Position numbers and translations under genes: made by a program
From: Clostridia bacterium
GTDB taxonomy: Bacteria > Bacillota > Clostridia > Peptostreptococcales > Anaerovoracaceae
Direction: 5' to 3'
Length of the DNA: 39,146 bases
Assembly (NCBI GenBank): GCA_024689865.1
Contig: JAILDA010000083.1
Location: 1 to 39,146, forward strand
Shown here: in pieces, positions 7,237 to 15,904 of the stretch
How the letters are laid out: each line of letters begins with the position of its first letter
Numbering within the stretch: position 1 is the first letter of the stretch
Notes under the pieces: generated by a model
Databases searched by the model: none
Told to the model about the DNA's origin: nothing
Seen by the model: the letters and a program-made list of their open reading frames with translations, nothing else

Positions 7237-7332
7237 AAGCAAATAAACGGCGTTTGTAACTCTAATATAAGCAAACTAACGGCGTTATTTACTCAGATAT
7301 AAGCAAACTAACGGCGTTTATTACTTTTGAAA
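7237..7332. repeat. three tandem 32-bp repeats with a palindromic core
   Basis: The 18-base block AAGCAAACTAACGGCGTT starts at 7269 and 7301, and with two changes at 7237, so the period is exactly 32 bp. Each contains the near-palindrome AACG-G-CGTT. The remaining 14 bases of each unit are only partly conserved. The spacing is about three helical turns, which would put all three cores on one face of the DNA. It resembles an operator or iteron-like array more than a CRISPR. Confidence 0.75.
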
Positions 7333-7433
7333 AAGACAAAAGCTTAAGCTGAAATTTGCTTAAGCCTTGAAATATCCATGATCAAAGATGTGCCCGGGTA
7401 GAGCGAAACCGGCTGCCTCCGTTTTACTTAGGA

Positions 7434-7541
7434 GGGCTGGCTGCACCGGGCCGCGAGCTTCATGTTACGGCCGACCCCGCGGCGCTGGGGCTGGCTGCAT
7501 CGGACTGCGAGGTTCATGTCCCGGCCGATCCTGCAGCGCTG
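7434..7541. repeat. two imperfect 54-bp direct repeats downstream of the lrp gene
   Basis: GGGCTGGCTGCA begins at 7434 and again at 7488, and the following roughly 42 bases are also largely conserved, ending near GCGCTG. Read on the minus strand in the frame of the lrp-family gene (after its stop at 7553), the two units are 18 codons each and both carry ACATGA, so an in-frame stop falls at the same place. This is GC-rich DNA directly next to the AT-rich gap. Confidence 0.7.
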
Positions 7542-7552
7542 CGCCGCTGCGT

Positions 7553-8017
7553 TTACAGCTTGTTCGCCTGGGGCGGTACGCTGTAGAGCTGCTTGTATTT
7601 GTTGAGGAGTATGGTGGTCTCGGTGCGCTTTACGCTCTTGACGGCCTTTACCTTGTTTACGAGCTCGGCCAGGGTAGCGGTATTCTTGGTAGCGATCCGC
7701 AGGATGTAGTCGCAGTCGCCGGCTACGAAGTAGGCCTCCAGGATCTCCTCGGACTGGTCTATCAGCTTTATCAATTCGGTAATGCTGCCGGAGTTGTCAA
7801 CGTTGATCATCATGTACGCGCTGAGTTCCTTGTCCATGGCTATGGGGTCCAGGACTGCGGTGTACTGCTTGATTATTCCGCTGGCCTCCAGTTTCTTAAG
7901 GCGTTCGCTTACGGCGGACAGCGATAGATTTATCCTTTTTGAGAGTTCGGAGATGGATACTCTGGCGTTCTCCTGCAGTACTTCCAGTATTTTTGCGTCT
8001 ATTGCGTCTATGGTCAT
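7553..8017 (-). CDS. Lrp/AsnC-family transcriptional regulator
   Basis: DNA-binding feast/famine regulator that responds to an amino acid or related effector. Length 154 residues from the ATG at 8017, chosen because GGAGG lies about 6 nt upstream and the family N-terminus (IDAIDAKILEVLQENAR) starts directly there. The N-terminal winged helix-turn-helix (about 1-60, with RVSISELSKRINLS) is followed by a RAM effector domain (about 65-150, with GDCDYILRI). It is divergent from glnS, so it may control itself and the glnS side, but the effector cannot be read from sequence. Its 3' end runs into the 54-bp repeats. Confidence 0.9.
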   Translation of the reverse strand: MTIDAIDAKILEVLQENARVSISELSKRINLSLSAVSERLKKLEASGIIKQYTAVLDPIAMDKELSAYMMINVDNSGSITELIKLIDQSEEILEAYFVAGDCDYILRIATKNTATLAELVNKVKAVKSVKRTETTILLNKYKQLYSVPPQANKL

Positions 8018-8105
8018 GACATCCTCCGGGTTAGCGGACCGTGCGGTCCCGGCCGGTCGTATCAGGCGATCTTCCTGCACCGGCTAAACATGTTGGATAT
8101 ATAAA

Positions 8106-8134
8106 TAAATAGCAAAGAAGGCAAAATAAATCAA
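8106..8134 (-). promoter_or_regulatory. probable promoter of the Lrp/AsnC gene
   Basis: On the minus strand: TTGATT at 8129-8134, a 17-bp spacer, and TATTTA at 8106-8111, in an AT-rich stretch about 90 bp before the start codon. The -10 is weak, so confidence is moderate. Confidence 0.45.
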
Positions 8135-8214
8135 GTACTTTTGCAAAAAAGCCGAAATAATTTTATCGAGCAAATGTCGTGCATAATGCTGGCCGGGCAC
8201 TTTGATTAAACCAT

Positions 8215-8243
8215 TTGCAAGTATATATAAGTTAGGTTATAAT
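8215..8243 (+). promoter_or_regulatory. glnS promoter with a leader of about 95 nt
   Basis: TTGCAA (8215-8220), exactly 17 bp, TATAAT (8238-8243), giving a start near 8250. The leader to 8344 contains AAGGT (8262-8266) able to pair with ACCTT (8324-8328) and an inner ACGG/CCGT hairpin (about 8293-8306). There is no terminator. I recognise no riboswitch or T-box in it. Confidence 0.75.
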
Positions 8244-8344
8244 ATATCGTCAAGATTATTTAAGGTGGAATAGTCTAGGCATCTGTTTTCGTACGGCCAG
8301 GCGCCGTCCGGAGGCAACTAAATACCTTGTAAGGAGAACAACAC

Positions 8345-9985
8345 GTGGAAGGTAATTTCATTCACGACATCATAGACAAAGACATCGCGGAAGGTAAGTA
8401 TTCGCACTGCATCATAACACGTTTCCCGCCGGAACCCAACGGCTATCTGCACGTGGGTCACGCAAAGTCCATATGCCTTAATTTCGGTACGGCTGCAAAG
8501 TACGGCGGACGCTGCAACCTGCGCTACGACGATACAAACCCCGTTAAGGAAGACGACGAGTTCGTAGGATCCATAGAAGAGGACGTAAGGTGGCTGGGAT
8601 TCGAGTGGGCGGAGCTCCACCATGCCTCGGACTATTTCGAAAAGATGTACGAGTGCTGCTGCACCCTTATAAAGAAGGGCCTGGCATACGCTTCGGACAT
8701 GACCCAGGAAGAGCAGCGCGCCACCCGCGGGACCCTTACGGAGCCCGGCACAAACGACAGGAACAGGGAGCGCAGCCCGGAGGAATCTCTTAAGATATTC
8801 CAGGACATGCGCGCCGGAAAGTACGCGGACGGCGAGATGTGCATACGCGCCAAGATAGACATGGCCTCTCCCAACATGAACATGAGGGATCCTGTCATCT
8901 ATCGTGTGCTTCACGTTTCACACCAGAACACCGGCGACAAGTGGTGCATCTATCCCATGTACGACTTCGCGCACCCGCTGGAGGACGCCATAGAGGGGAT
9001 CACGCACTCCCTCTGCACGCTGGAGTTCGAGGACCACAGACCGTTCTACGACTGGACTCTCAGGAGTCTGGACTGGCCGGAGCCTCCCCAGCAGATAGAG
9101 TTCGCCAAGCTCAACCTTACCAACACCATAATGAGCAAGCGCAACATAAAGAAGCTTGTGGAAGAAGGTCTTGTCGAGGGCTGGGACGATCCCAGACTCT
9201 GCACCATAGCAGGCATGAGACGCCGCGGCTACACGCCGGAAGCCATACGCGCTTTCTGCGACGCGATAGGCGTTGCAAAGGCAAACAGCCTTATAGACAT
9301 GAGCCAGCTGGAGTACTTCGTGCGCGACGACCTTAAGAACAAGGTCGAGAGCCGTTTCGTGATCTCCAGGCCGCTCAAGCTTACGATCACGAACTGGCCG
9401 GAAGGCAGGACGGAGCTCTGCGAGATAGAGAACAACCCCAACGTGCCGGAGATGGGCAGCCGCAAGGTGCCCTTCGGCGGACATCTGTACATAGAGCAGG
9501 AAGATTTCATGGAAGTTCCTGCGAAGAAGTATTTCCGCCTGTACCCCGGCAACGAAGTGCGCCTTAAGGGAGCATACTTCGTTACCTGCACGGGCGTGGT
9601 AAAGGACGAAGCCGGAAATGTTACGGAAGTACTTTGCACCTACGATCCGGACACCAAGAGCGGAACGCCCGGAGCGGACAGCCGCAAGGTAAAGGGCACC
9701 ATCCACTGGGTGGAAGCGTACAGCGCTGTAGTAGTTCCGGTAAGAGAGTACGGATATCTTGCTTACCCCAGCGAGGAGACCGGCAGGAACGAGTTCGATC
9801 CGAACTCCAGGACGGAGCTTACGGCGTACGCGGAACCTTCCGTGGCGCAGGCGAAGGCCGGAGAGCGCTTCCAGTTCTTCAGAAGCGGATATTACATAGC
9901 GGACAGCAGATTAAGCAAGGACGGAGCGCCTGTGTTCAACCAGATCGTAGGCCTTAAGTCGTCCTGGAAGCCCGAGCAGAAGTAA
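8345..9985 (+). CDS. glnS: glutaminyl-tRNA synthetase
   Basis: Charges tRNA-Gln directly with glutamine (class Ic synthetase). Length 546 residues. The class I signature is FPPEPNGYLHVGHAKS (about 27-42) and the KMSKS-equivalent is MSKR at 263-266. The C-terminal beta-barrel anticodon-binding domains follow (about 335-540). The start is GTG, the only start codon after AAGGAG (about 8 nt away) and before the conserved core. The absence of the GluRS pattern and the presence of the extended C-terminal half support GlnRS over a non-discriminating GluRS. Many Gram-positive bacteria lack GlnRS and use GatCAB instead, so its presence is of note. The gene heads a run of plus-strand genes without obvious terminators. 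Confidence 0.95.
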   Translation: MEGNFIHDIIDKDIAEGKYSHCIITRFPPEPNGYLHVGHAKSICLNFGTAAKYGGRCNLRYDDTNPVKEDDEFVGSIEEDVRWLGFEWAELHHASDYFEKMYECCCTLIKKGLAYASDMTQEEQRATRGTLTEPGTNDRNRERSPEESLKIFQDMRAGKYADGEMCIRAKIDMASPNMNMRDPVIYRVLHVSHQNTGDKWCIYPMYDFAHPLEDAIEGITHSLCTLEFEDHRPFYDWTLRSLDWPEPPQQIEFAKLNLTNTIMSKRNIKKLVEEGLVEGWDDPRLCTIAGMRRRGYTPEAIRAFCDAIGVAKANSLIDMSQLEYFVRDDLKNKVESRFVISRPLKLTITNWPEGRTELCEIENNPNVPEMGSRKVPFGGHLYIEQEDFMEVPAKKYFRLYPGNEVRLKGAYFVTCTGVVKDEAGNVTEVLCTYDPDTKSGTPGADSRKVKGTIHWVEAYSAVVVPVREYGYLAYPSEETGRNEFDPNSRTELTAYAEPSVAQAKAGERFQFFRSGYYIADSRLSKDGAPVFNQIVGLKSSWKPEQK

Positions 9986-10072
9986 TGCTGCGGAGCGGCT
10001 TTCGAAAGCAGGATATCAACAAAACATCAGAAACAGAGTAATAACGAAGTTCAGTAATTTCGGAGTTATGAC

Positions 10073-11392
10073 ATGAAAAAAGTATTATCGATCTTATTAG
10101 CAGCAGCAATGATATTAGGCATGAGCGCGTGCACCATACAGCTCAGCACCACCAATACCATTCCGGGCAGGCCCGGCAGCAACGACGGTCCGGACGGCCC
10201 GACTCCTTACGAGGAGCTGACGCTGGAAGAGAAGATGGCTTACAAGACCGTAGTGGAGCTGGTCCCCGCAACGGATTACAGCGCGGATCTTTTAGCTCCC
10301 GCGCAGGACGCCTCATCGGGACTGTGGGGCTACATTACCCTTCAGGGCGAATGGAAGGTGGCGCCTAAATACAAGACCGCAGGAGTCTTCAGCGGAGACT
10401 ACGCCATAGTCAACAACAATTACGACGACTGCATCTATGTAAACAGGGACGGTGAAGAAGTTCTCAGCGCCGTAGACAAGAAGCCCATTAGGTCCGCTAC
10501 CGTGTTCTCGGACGGCATGGCAGCTGTTTCCACTGCAATGGAGCAGGTACAGAAATCGTTTTACATCAACGCGGAAGGAAAGTCCGCGATAACCTTAAAA
10601 AAGCTCCCGGCAACCAGAGGCGTAAACTACAAGACTCTCCAGTATGTTGAGCTTGCTTCGCCGTTCAGAGACGGCAAGGCAGTAATAATGCGCACCACCA
10701 ACGCTACTCTAGTTGCCACCAACGAAGACAGGTATCCGGAGATGGCTTACGTTCTGGACAGCACCGGAATGGTCCTCGCTCCGCTGCCTGCGGGCATGGA
10801 CGCTTCGCCCGCGGGATTCGACGACAACATGCTGGTAGTAGTAAAGAACGGGGACGGTCTCTACGGACTGGCCTCCGATGCCGGGGCTCTGGTGGCTCCC
10901 TGCGTCTACAAGAGCATCGCTCACTGCGAAGGCGGAATGTACCTGGTGCAGGATGCCGATGGTCTTTACGGATACATGAACAAGAGCGGTCACAGAGTGA
11001 TCGGATGCATATACAAGGACGCCATGCCGTTCTCCGAAGGTCTTGCCGCGGTTAACGACGGCGAAGGCTGGGGATTCATAAACGACATAGGCGAGACCGT
11101 CATCCCCTGCGAGTACGACAACGTTGCGGCGCTCAAGACCGGATGCAGCGGAGCGGACAGCGACAAGGGCGCTTTCAGCAGCGGCATAGCCGTTGTTTCC
11201 AAGGGCAAGTACTGGGGATTCATAGATCAGGAAAACAACATCATAATGGCTGCCGAAGCAGACGAGTGCCCGGTAATGGCAGTTTGCGGCGGCTACATTT
11301 CGTTTAAGCTCAACGGATCCTACGGCGTAATAACCACCGAGGGCAAGTACGTCCTTAAGCCCGGCTACGGCGCGATAGGCGAGTTCAGATGA
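10073..11392 (+). CDS. WG-repeat lipoprotein
   Basis: Predicted surface lipoprotein of unknown function, 439 residues. The signal peptide ends at Cys20 (MSAC; a slightly atypical lipobox), and the next residues form a flexible Thr/Pro/Gly linker. The rest consists of WG-type repeats of 30-45 residues, recognisable by WGYI, YGLA, YGYM, WGFI, WGFI and YGVI cores, each followed by a V-P-x-x-Y-like strand. Such repeats build beta-propeller or solenoid surfaces and are common in Clostridia and Bacteroidetes; partners are usually unknown. The GGAGTTATGAC site precedes the ATG. truA follows after 6 bp. No enzymatic motif is seen. Confidence 0.85.
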   Translation: MKKVLSILLAAAMILGMSACTIQLSTTNTIPGRPGSNDGPDGPTPYEELTLEEKMAYKTVVELVPATDYSADLLAPAQDASSGLWGYITLQGEWKVAPKYKTAGVFSGDYAIVNNNYDDCIYVNRDGEEVLSAVDKKPIRSATVFSDGMAAVSTAMEQVQKSFYINAEGKSAITLKKLPATRGVNYKTLQYVELASPFRDGKAVIMRTTNATLVATNEDRYPEMAYVLDSTGMVLAPLPAGMDASPAGFDDNMLVVVKNGDGLYGLASDAGALVAPCVYKSIAHCEGGMYLVQDADGLYGYMNKSGHRVIGCIYKDAMPFSEGLAAVNDGEGWGFINDIGETVIPCEYDNVAALKTGCSGADSDKGAFSSGIAVVSKGKYWGFIDQENNIIMAAEADECPVMAVCGGYISFKLNGSYGVITTEGKYVLKPGYGAIGEFR

Positions 11393-11398
11393 TCCGTC

Positions 11399-12172
11399 AT
11401 GAGGAATCTGCTGCTTAAGATACAGTACGACGGCTCGCTCTACCACGGTTGGGCAAGGCAGCCGGGACTCAGGACCGTTTGCGGCAGGATGGAGGAAGTT
11501 CTTTCGGAGTATTTCTCCGTTCCCGTGGAGCTTGCGGGCGCCAGCAGGACCGATGCGGGCGTGCATGCCAACGGTCAGGCAGCCACGCTGCTTACGGAGC
11601 TCGGGGTGCCCACGGACAAGGTCCCCATGGTGTTCAACACGGCCCTTGCGGACGACCGCACAGAGTGTCTGAGCGACATCAGGGTGCTGGACGCGCGCGA
11701 GATGCCGGAAGGCTTTCACGCCAGATTCGATTCCAAAGGCAAAAGATACATATACAGAATACGCAACAGCGAAACGCCGGACATCTTCCTTAAGCGTTAC
11801 CGCTGGCAGATAACCAGGCCGCTCGACATAGACGCTATGAGAGCGGCATGTCCGTATGTGGAGGGCGAGCACGATTTCGCGTGTTTCCGCAGCAGCGGCA
11901 GTCAGGAAGGAAGCACCGTCCGCGAGGTCTACAGCCTGGATGTTAAGCGTCTGGAGGACGATCCCTCGGAGATACTGATAACGATAGAGGGCAGCGCGTT
12001 CCTCTACAACATGGTAAGGATAATAACCGGAACGCTTGTGGAGACAGGTCTCGGAAAGCGCAAACCGGAAGATATGGAACAGATCATCGCGTCCAAGGAC
12101 AGGTCAAACGCAGGAATAATAGCGCCTGCCGGAGGACTGTGGCTGGACGAGGTGTTTTATCAGGAGCGTTGA
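11399..12172 (+). CDS. truA: tRNA pseudouridine(38-40) synthase
   Basis: Isomerises uridines 38-40 in the anticodon stem-loop of many tRNAs. Length 257 residues. The catalytic Asp52 lies in SRTDAGVHA, and the family start ([18 protein letters not shown]) and the C-terminal motif [13 protein letters not shown] are all present. It is tightly packed, 6 bp after the WG-repeat lipoprotein and 1 bp before the dCMP deaminase gene, so it is translated as part of the operon. Its own ribosome site is weak, which suggests coupling to the upstream gene. Confidence 0.96.
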   Translation: MRNLLLKIQYDGSLYHGWARQPGLRTVCGRMEEVLSEYFSVPVELAGASRTDAGVHANGQAATLLTELGVPTDKVPMVFNTALADDRTECLSDIRVLDAREMPEGFHARFDSKGKRYIYRIRNSETPDIFLKRYRWQITRPLDIDAMRAACPYVEGEHDFACFRSSGSQEGSTVREVYSLDVKRLEDDPSEILITIEGSAFLYNMVRIITGTLVETGLGKRKPEDMEQIIASKDRSNAGIIAPAGGLWLDEVFYQER

Positions 12173-12173
12173 C

Positions 12174-12629
12174 ATGGAACAGAAAAGACCCGACTGGGAC
12201 GAGTATTTCATGGAGATGGCGGAACTTGCCCGCAAGCGCACCACCTGCATAAGGCGCGGCGTGGGTGCCGTCATCGTTAAGGATAACAGAGTAATAGCAA
12301 CAGGCTACAACGGCGTCCCCAAAGGCATAAAGCACTGCTCGGAGGCAGGATGCCTGCGCGAACAGCTGGGAGTACCTTCCGGCAAGATGCACGAGCTCTG
12401 CAGAGGACTCCACGCGGAGCAGAACGCCATAATCCAGGCGGCATGCATGGGCCACGCCATAGAGGGCGGAACTCTCTACTGCACTACGCAGCCTTGCATC
12501 ATATGCACCAAGATGATAATCAACGCCGGCATTAAAAGGGTCGTCATAAAAGAGTCCTATCCGGACGAACTGGCACAGAAGATGGCGGAAGAGGCAGGAC
12601 TTAAGATAGATGTTATCGAAAGCAAATAG
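12174..12629 (+). CDS. dCMP deaminase family protein (ComEB-like)
   Basis: Zinc enzyme expected to deaminate dCMP to dUMP, feeding thymidylate synthesis. Length 151 residues. Zinc and catalytic residues are His80 and Glu82 (HAEQNAI) and Cys108 and Cys111 (PCIIC). The insertion with conserved Cys residues ([17 protein letters not shown]) is typical of the ComEB/dCMP deaminase branch rather than TadA or RibD. AGGAG precedes the ATG. Its last 20 bp overlap the reading frame assigned to wecB. Despite the ComE name used in Bacillus, no competence genes are nearby. Confidence 0.92.
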   Translation: MEQKRPDWDEYFMEMAELARKRTTCIRRGVGAVIVKDNRVIATGYNGVPKGIKHCSEAGCLREQLGVPSGKMHELCRGLHAEQNAIIQAACMGHAIEGGTLYCTTQPCIICTKMIINAGIKRVVIKESYPDELAQKMAEEAGLKIDVIESK

Positions 12630-13806
12630 CGGTCTTACAAGATTAAAGAAAGCTCTGGCGGCGTCGGACGGAAAGGATCCCGAACAGCAAATAGTTCGGG
12701 AAACTTCGGAAGTTCCGGCTTCGCTCGTAAAGATACTCGCGGTATTCGGCACGCGCCCGGAAGCCATAAAGATGGCTCCGGTGATACTGCGTCTTAAGCA
12801 GGACAGACGCTTCGAGTGCAAGGTCTGCGTAAGCGGACAGCACAGAGAGCTTCTGGACGGAGTCCTTAAGGACTTTTCCATAGTACCGGACCACGATCTT
12901 AACGTAATGCGCGACGGCCAGGGTTTTTCGGAAGTAGCCGGCAAGGTGATGCTTGGCCTGGACGAGTACCTTAACGCATATATGCCGGACCTGATCCTCG
13001 TGCACGGCGACACAGCCACCAGCGTTGCCGCGGCGCTCTGCGCGTTCTATCGCGGCATACCCGTGGCTCATGTGGAAGCGGGGCTCAGGACAGGCATCAA
13101 AACGTCTCCGTATCCCGAGGAACTCAACAGGCAGCTTACCTCCAGGATAGCGGACCTTCACTTTGCGCCGACCGAAGGTGCAAAGAAGAACCTTGTGGAC
13201 GAAGGCATACAGCCGGAACGCATAATCGTTACCGGAAACACAGGGATAGATGCTTTAAGGCTGGCCGGGGGCGGAGCTCCCCAAAAACCTGCAAGGCCTT
13301 ACGCGCTGGTCACCTGCCACAGAAAAGAGAACATATTGCTGCACATCGCGGACATAATAGGCGCGGTGGCGGCCGCGGCCGCAGAGTTCGGCGCCATGGA
13401 TTTCGTATATCTTATGCATCCGAGCCCGGAAGTAAGGCAGGCGGTATCGCAGACTGCAGTGCCTAAGAACTTCAAGATAATTGAACCCGTACCGTACAAG
13501 CAGATGCTGGATCTTATAAAGGGATGCAGCTTTCTGGTAACGGATTCCGGCGGAATACAGGAGGAGGCTCCCACGCTCGGAAAGCCCGTCCTCCTTACCA
13601 GAGATACTACGGAAAGGCCGGAAGCGGTGGCTGCGGGCAACGTAATGCTCGTAGGTACGGACCCGGAGAACATCATCAGCAGCATCAGGACGCTTATAAC
13701 CAACGCCGATGTGTACAAGGCCATGTCGCAGTTCAGTACGCCCTACGGCGACGGTCACGCCAGCGACGTGATCGCGGCAGTGCTTGCTGAGTGCTTCAGC
13801 CTGTAG
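12610..13806 (+). CDS. wecB: UDP-N-acetylglucosamine 2-epimerase, non-hydrolysing
   Basis: Makes UDP-ManNAc from UDP-GlcNAc for teichoic acid linkage or capsule sugars. Length 398 residues from the ATG at 12610. The conserved core starts at about residue 39 with [35 protein letters not shown] and [11 protein letters not shown] are all present. The 38-residue N-terminal extension is unusual, overlaps the previous gene and has no good ribosome site. The conserved part may really begin at a non-ATG codon near 12715-12725, but I see no better candidate. No other sugar genes lie nearby, so the polymer served is unknown. The enzyme assignment is secure; the start is not. Confidence 0.9.
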   Translation: MLSKANSGLTRLKKALAASDGKDPEQQIVRETSEVPASLVKILAVFGTRPEAIKMAPVILRLKQDRRFECKVCVSGQHRELLDGVLKDFSIVPDHDLNVMRDGQGFSEVAGKVMLGLDEYLNAYMPDLILVHGDTATSVAAALCAFYRGIPVAHVEAGLRTGIKTSPYPEELNRQLTSRIADLHFAPTEGAKKNLVDEGIQPERIIVTGNTGIDALRLAGGGAPQKPARPYALVTCHRKENILLHIADIIGAVAAAAAEFGAMDFVYLMHPSPEVRQAVSQTAVPKNFKIIEPVPYKQMLDLIKGCSFLVTDSGGIQEEAPTLGKPVLLTRDTTERPEAVAAGNVMLVGTDPENIISSIRTLITNADVYKAMSQFSTPYGDGHASDVIAAVLAECFSL

Positions 13807-13830
13807 GCCCGGCAAAAGGACGACAGTCAG

Positions 13831-15168
13831 TTGATCAAAAAAGCATTAAAAGGCATGGGACGTGCCTTGTTCAGTCTGATAGCGGTAGCTGTCTGCAGCG
13901 TGGTCTTTTCCGCCGCGCTGCTTGTTCCCTATGCGGAAGCCGAGACGGCGGATCCGGAGAGGGTGGACACCGTGCATGCCGAATACATGAAGGGCGACGT
14001 CTACGTAGACGGAAAGCTGATATACGGCTGGACCATGGAGGATCCCGCCGTCGTAGTTGACGGCACCTTGTACATACCGCTAAAACTTGCGGAAGAGAGC
14101 ATCGGGGCAGATGTAAAGAGCACGTTCGCCGCAGTTGCCTCCTCAGTGGAGGGCAGCACGATCGTGGCGCTTCCGGATACGGCGCAGGAAGATGCTTCGG
14201 AAACTGCCGTGCAGCAGTCTTCATCGCCGGAAGCAGACGCGCTGAGCGGCGCGGACAACAAGGCGGAAGAAAATGCTGCGGACAGTTCAGGAAGCATAGG
14301 GGACGTCATCGCAAGGTTCACCGGGGAAGACGAGCAGCAGAGCGCTGCGGAAGATTTCAGTTTCTTCTCCCTGCACCTGGAAAAGACCCCGGGGCTTGTA
14401 AAGCACGATACTTCCGGCAGCTTTAACGCCGCGGCGGGATTTAAGAGCGTTAACGGTACGCTTTTAAAGGATTCCAGGGACATTATCCGGAGCGACAAAG
14501 GCGTATGGTACGGTTCGGAGGATTTCCTTAAGAAGAGTCTGGGAATAGACGTTTATTACACGGACGTCTGCGGCCTTTACATAAGTACGGATCCGTCCGT
14601 AAGCGCCAAGCGCTGGGCGGACTCCAACCCCAACGAGACCTTCATACCCGGCGTAGCCGAGTACATAAGGGTGATAAACCGCAGGATCCCGGAAAAGACG
14701 GCGCTGGAATACAGCTATCTGTTCTGCCACGTTGCCGGACAGTACAAGACGCTGGACCCGTCGCTGATCTTCGCGGTGGTGTGGACGGAGAGTACCTTCG
14801 TCTACAACGCAGGCACCAACGCCCTGGGTCTGATGCAGGCTCTGCCCAAGTACGCGGCAGCAAAGGGCTACACCGCGGCAATGCTTCTGGATCCGCATCA
14901 CAATCTGGAGTATGGAGCGTACTTCCTGGATTCTCTTATAAAGCGCTTCAACGGAAACGTGGTATCCGCACTGGCCGCGTACAACATGGGACCTGCCAGA
15001 GTCAGCGGACCGAACCATCATACAGGCTACACCAACGTGGTGACGCGCCGTCAGGGTCAGCTTGCGGACTGGCTGGCGTCCAAAGGCTACGGCACCCATT
15101 TCGTGGAACAGATAACTCTTATGGAGCCGGAGACGGAAGCTCCGCAGCAGGAGACAAATGGTATATAA
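13831..15168 (+). CDS. secreted lytic transglycosylase (SLT domain) with copper-amine-oxidase-N-like domain
   Basis: Predicted peptidoglycan-cleaving enzyme, 445 residues. The start is probably TTG at 13831 (AAAAGGA about 12 nt upstream); an ATG at 13855 is the alternative. The signal peptide ends near residue 37 (YAEA). A stalk-like region with the Cu_amine_oxidN pattern (PAVVVDGTLYIPLKLAEE) follows at about 70-95, then a low-complexity acidic Ser/Ala linker. The SLT domain is at about 290-430, with catalytic Glu320 in VVWTEST, then NALGLMQ and ALAAYNMGPARV. The 3' end overlaps scpA by 11 bp. It may act in cell-wall remodelling during division, inferred only from its position next to scpAB. 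Confidence 0.9.
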   Translation: MIKKALKGMGRALFSLIAVAVCSVVFSAALLVPYAEAETADPERVDTVHAEYMKGDVYVDGKLIYGWTMEDPAVVVDGTLYIPLKLAEESIGADVKSTFAAVASSVEGSTIVALPDTAQEDASETAVQQSSSPEADALSGADNKAEENAADSSGSIGDVIARFTGEDEQQSAAEDFSFFSLHLEKTPGLVKHDTSGSFNAAAGFKSVNGTLLKDSRDIIRSDKGVWYGSEDFLKKSLGIDVYYTDVCGLYISTDPSVSAKRWADSNPNETFIPGVAEYIRVINRRIPEKTALEYSYLFCHVAGQYKTLDPSLIFAVVWTESTFVYNAGTNALGLMQALPKYAAAKGYTAAMLLDPHHNLEYGAYFLDSLIKRFNGNVVSALAAYNMGPARVSGPNHHTGYTNVVTRRQGQLADWLASKGYGTHFVEQITLMEPETEAPQQETNGI

Positions 15169-15904
15169 AGTAAAGCTCCAGTCCTTCGAAGGGCCGTTCG
15201 ATCTGCTCGTCTATCTGATAGAGCAGAACCGGATGAGCGTCTACGACATAAAGGTCTCGGAGATAACAAGTCAATACATGGAGTACATACGCGAGGCAAA
15301 GAAGTACGACGTGGAAGTGGCTCAGGAATTCATGGTAATGGCCGCTGAGCTGATCGAGATAAAGTCGCGCATGCTCCTGCCCAGAGCTCCGGAAGAGCCC
15401 GGCGAAGAGCTGATGGAGGACCCGCGCAGCAGCCTTGTTGCCAGGATACTGGAGTACAAGCAGTTCAAGGAGATCGCGGACTTCTTAAAGGAGCAGGAGG
15501 AACTGAACCTTCACATCCACACAAAGCCCGCGGAGGACCTTTCCGAGTATACCGGGGAGGGCGAAGAGCTGCTCAAGAGCGACATGGACCAGTTTGCCAA
15601 CGCATTCATGGCGTTCCTGCTTAAAAAGCAGCGCCTGGAGGAGATGCACCGCACCTACGAACGCGTAGAACGCGCAAGGATGTCCATGGAGAACCGCATA
15701 ACCCAGATGACGGAACTGTTCCGCACCAGAAAGGTAGTAAAGTTCTCCGAGATGATAAAGAACGACGATTCGCCCTTCAACAGGGTAATAACATTCATGT
15801 CCCTGCTGGAGCTTCTTAAGCAGCGTTCCGTTACGGCGGAGCAGAAGAAGCGCTTCGGCGACATAACCATAAAGCGTGTTGAAACGGGAGAAGCAAATGA
15901 CTAA
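15158..15904 (+). CDS. scpA: segregation and condensation protein A
   Basis: Kleisin subunit of the SMC-ScpAB condensin, bridging SMC heads and binding ScpB. Length 248 residues, as in other Firmicutes. The family N-terminus (KLQSFEGPFDLLVYLIEQNR) starts at residue 5. A central charged helical linker and a C-terminal winged helix (about 180-245, VITFMSLLELLKQ) follow. The start lies inside the end of the lytic transglycosylase gene (11-bp overlap), and the 3' end overlaps scpB by 8 bp, consistent with translational coupling and defined stoichiometry. Confidence 0.96.
   Translation: MVYKVKLQSFEGPFDLLVYLIEQNRMSVYDIKVSEITSQYMEYIREAKKYDVEVAQEFMVMAAELIEIKSRMLLPRAPEEPGEELMEDPRSSLVARILEYKQFKEIADFLKEQEELNLHIHTKPAEDLSEYTGEGEELLKSDMDQFANAFMAFLLKKQRLEEMHRTYERVERARMSMENRITQMTELFRTRKVVKFSEMIKNDDSPFNRVITFMSLLELLKQRSVTAEQKKRFGDITIKRVETGEAND

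Larger units (their letters stand above)
6991..7552. other. AT-rich non-coding gap with several repeats
   Basis: No credible gene is seen here on either strand. Left to right it holds: a TATACT -10 box on the minus strand (7009-7014) for the nuclease-like gene; the GATGACA/TGTCATC inverted repeat (7044-7080), with a further GATGACA at 7135-7141; three 32-bp tandem repeats (7237-7332); a small dyad GCTTAAGC-8 nt-GCTTAAGC (7342-7365); and two GC-rich 54-bp repeats (7434-7541). The first 400 bases are clearly more AT-rich than the rest of the window. Confidence 0.6.

Noticed and set aside
7237-7332. Possible CRISPR array
   Set aside because: Only three copies, conserved block of 18 bases with 14 partly similar bases between, no distinct spacers and no cas genes nearby.
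7388-7927. Open frame on the plus strand crossing the 54-bp repeats
   Set aside because: Most of it is antisense to the well-supported Lrp/AsnC gene and its N-terminal part is Cys/Gly/Arg-rich repeat translation with no ribosome site.
8262-8344. T-box leader for glnS (AAGGTGGAA resembles the T-box antiterminator motif)
   Set aside because: The motif lies about 12 nt after the predicted transcription start, leaving no room for stem I, and no terminator hairpin with T-run follows.
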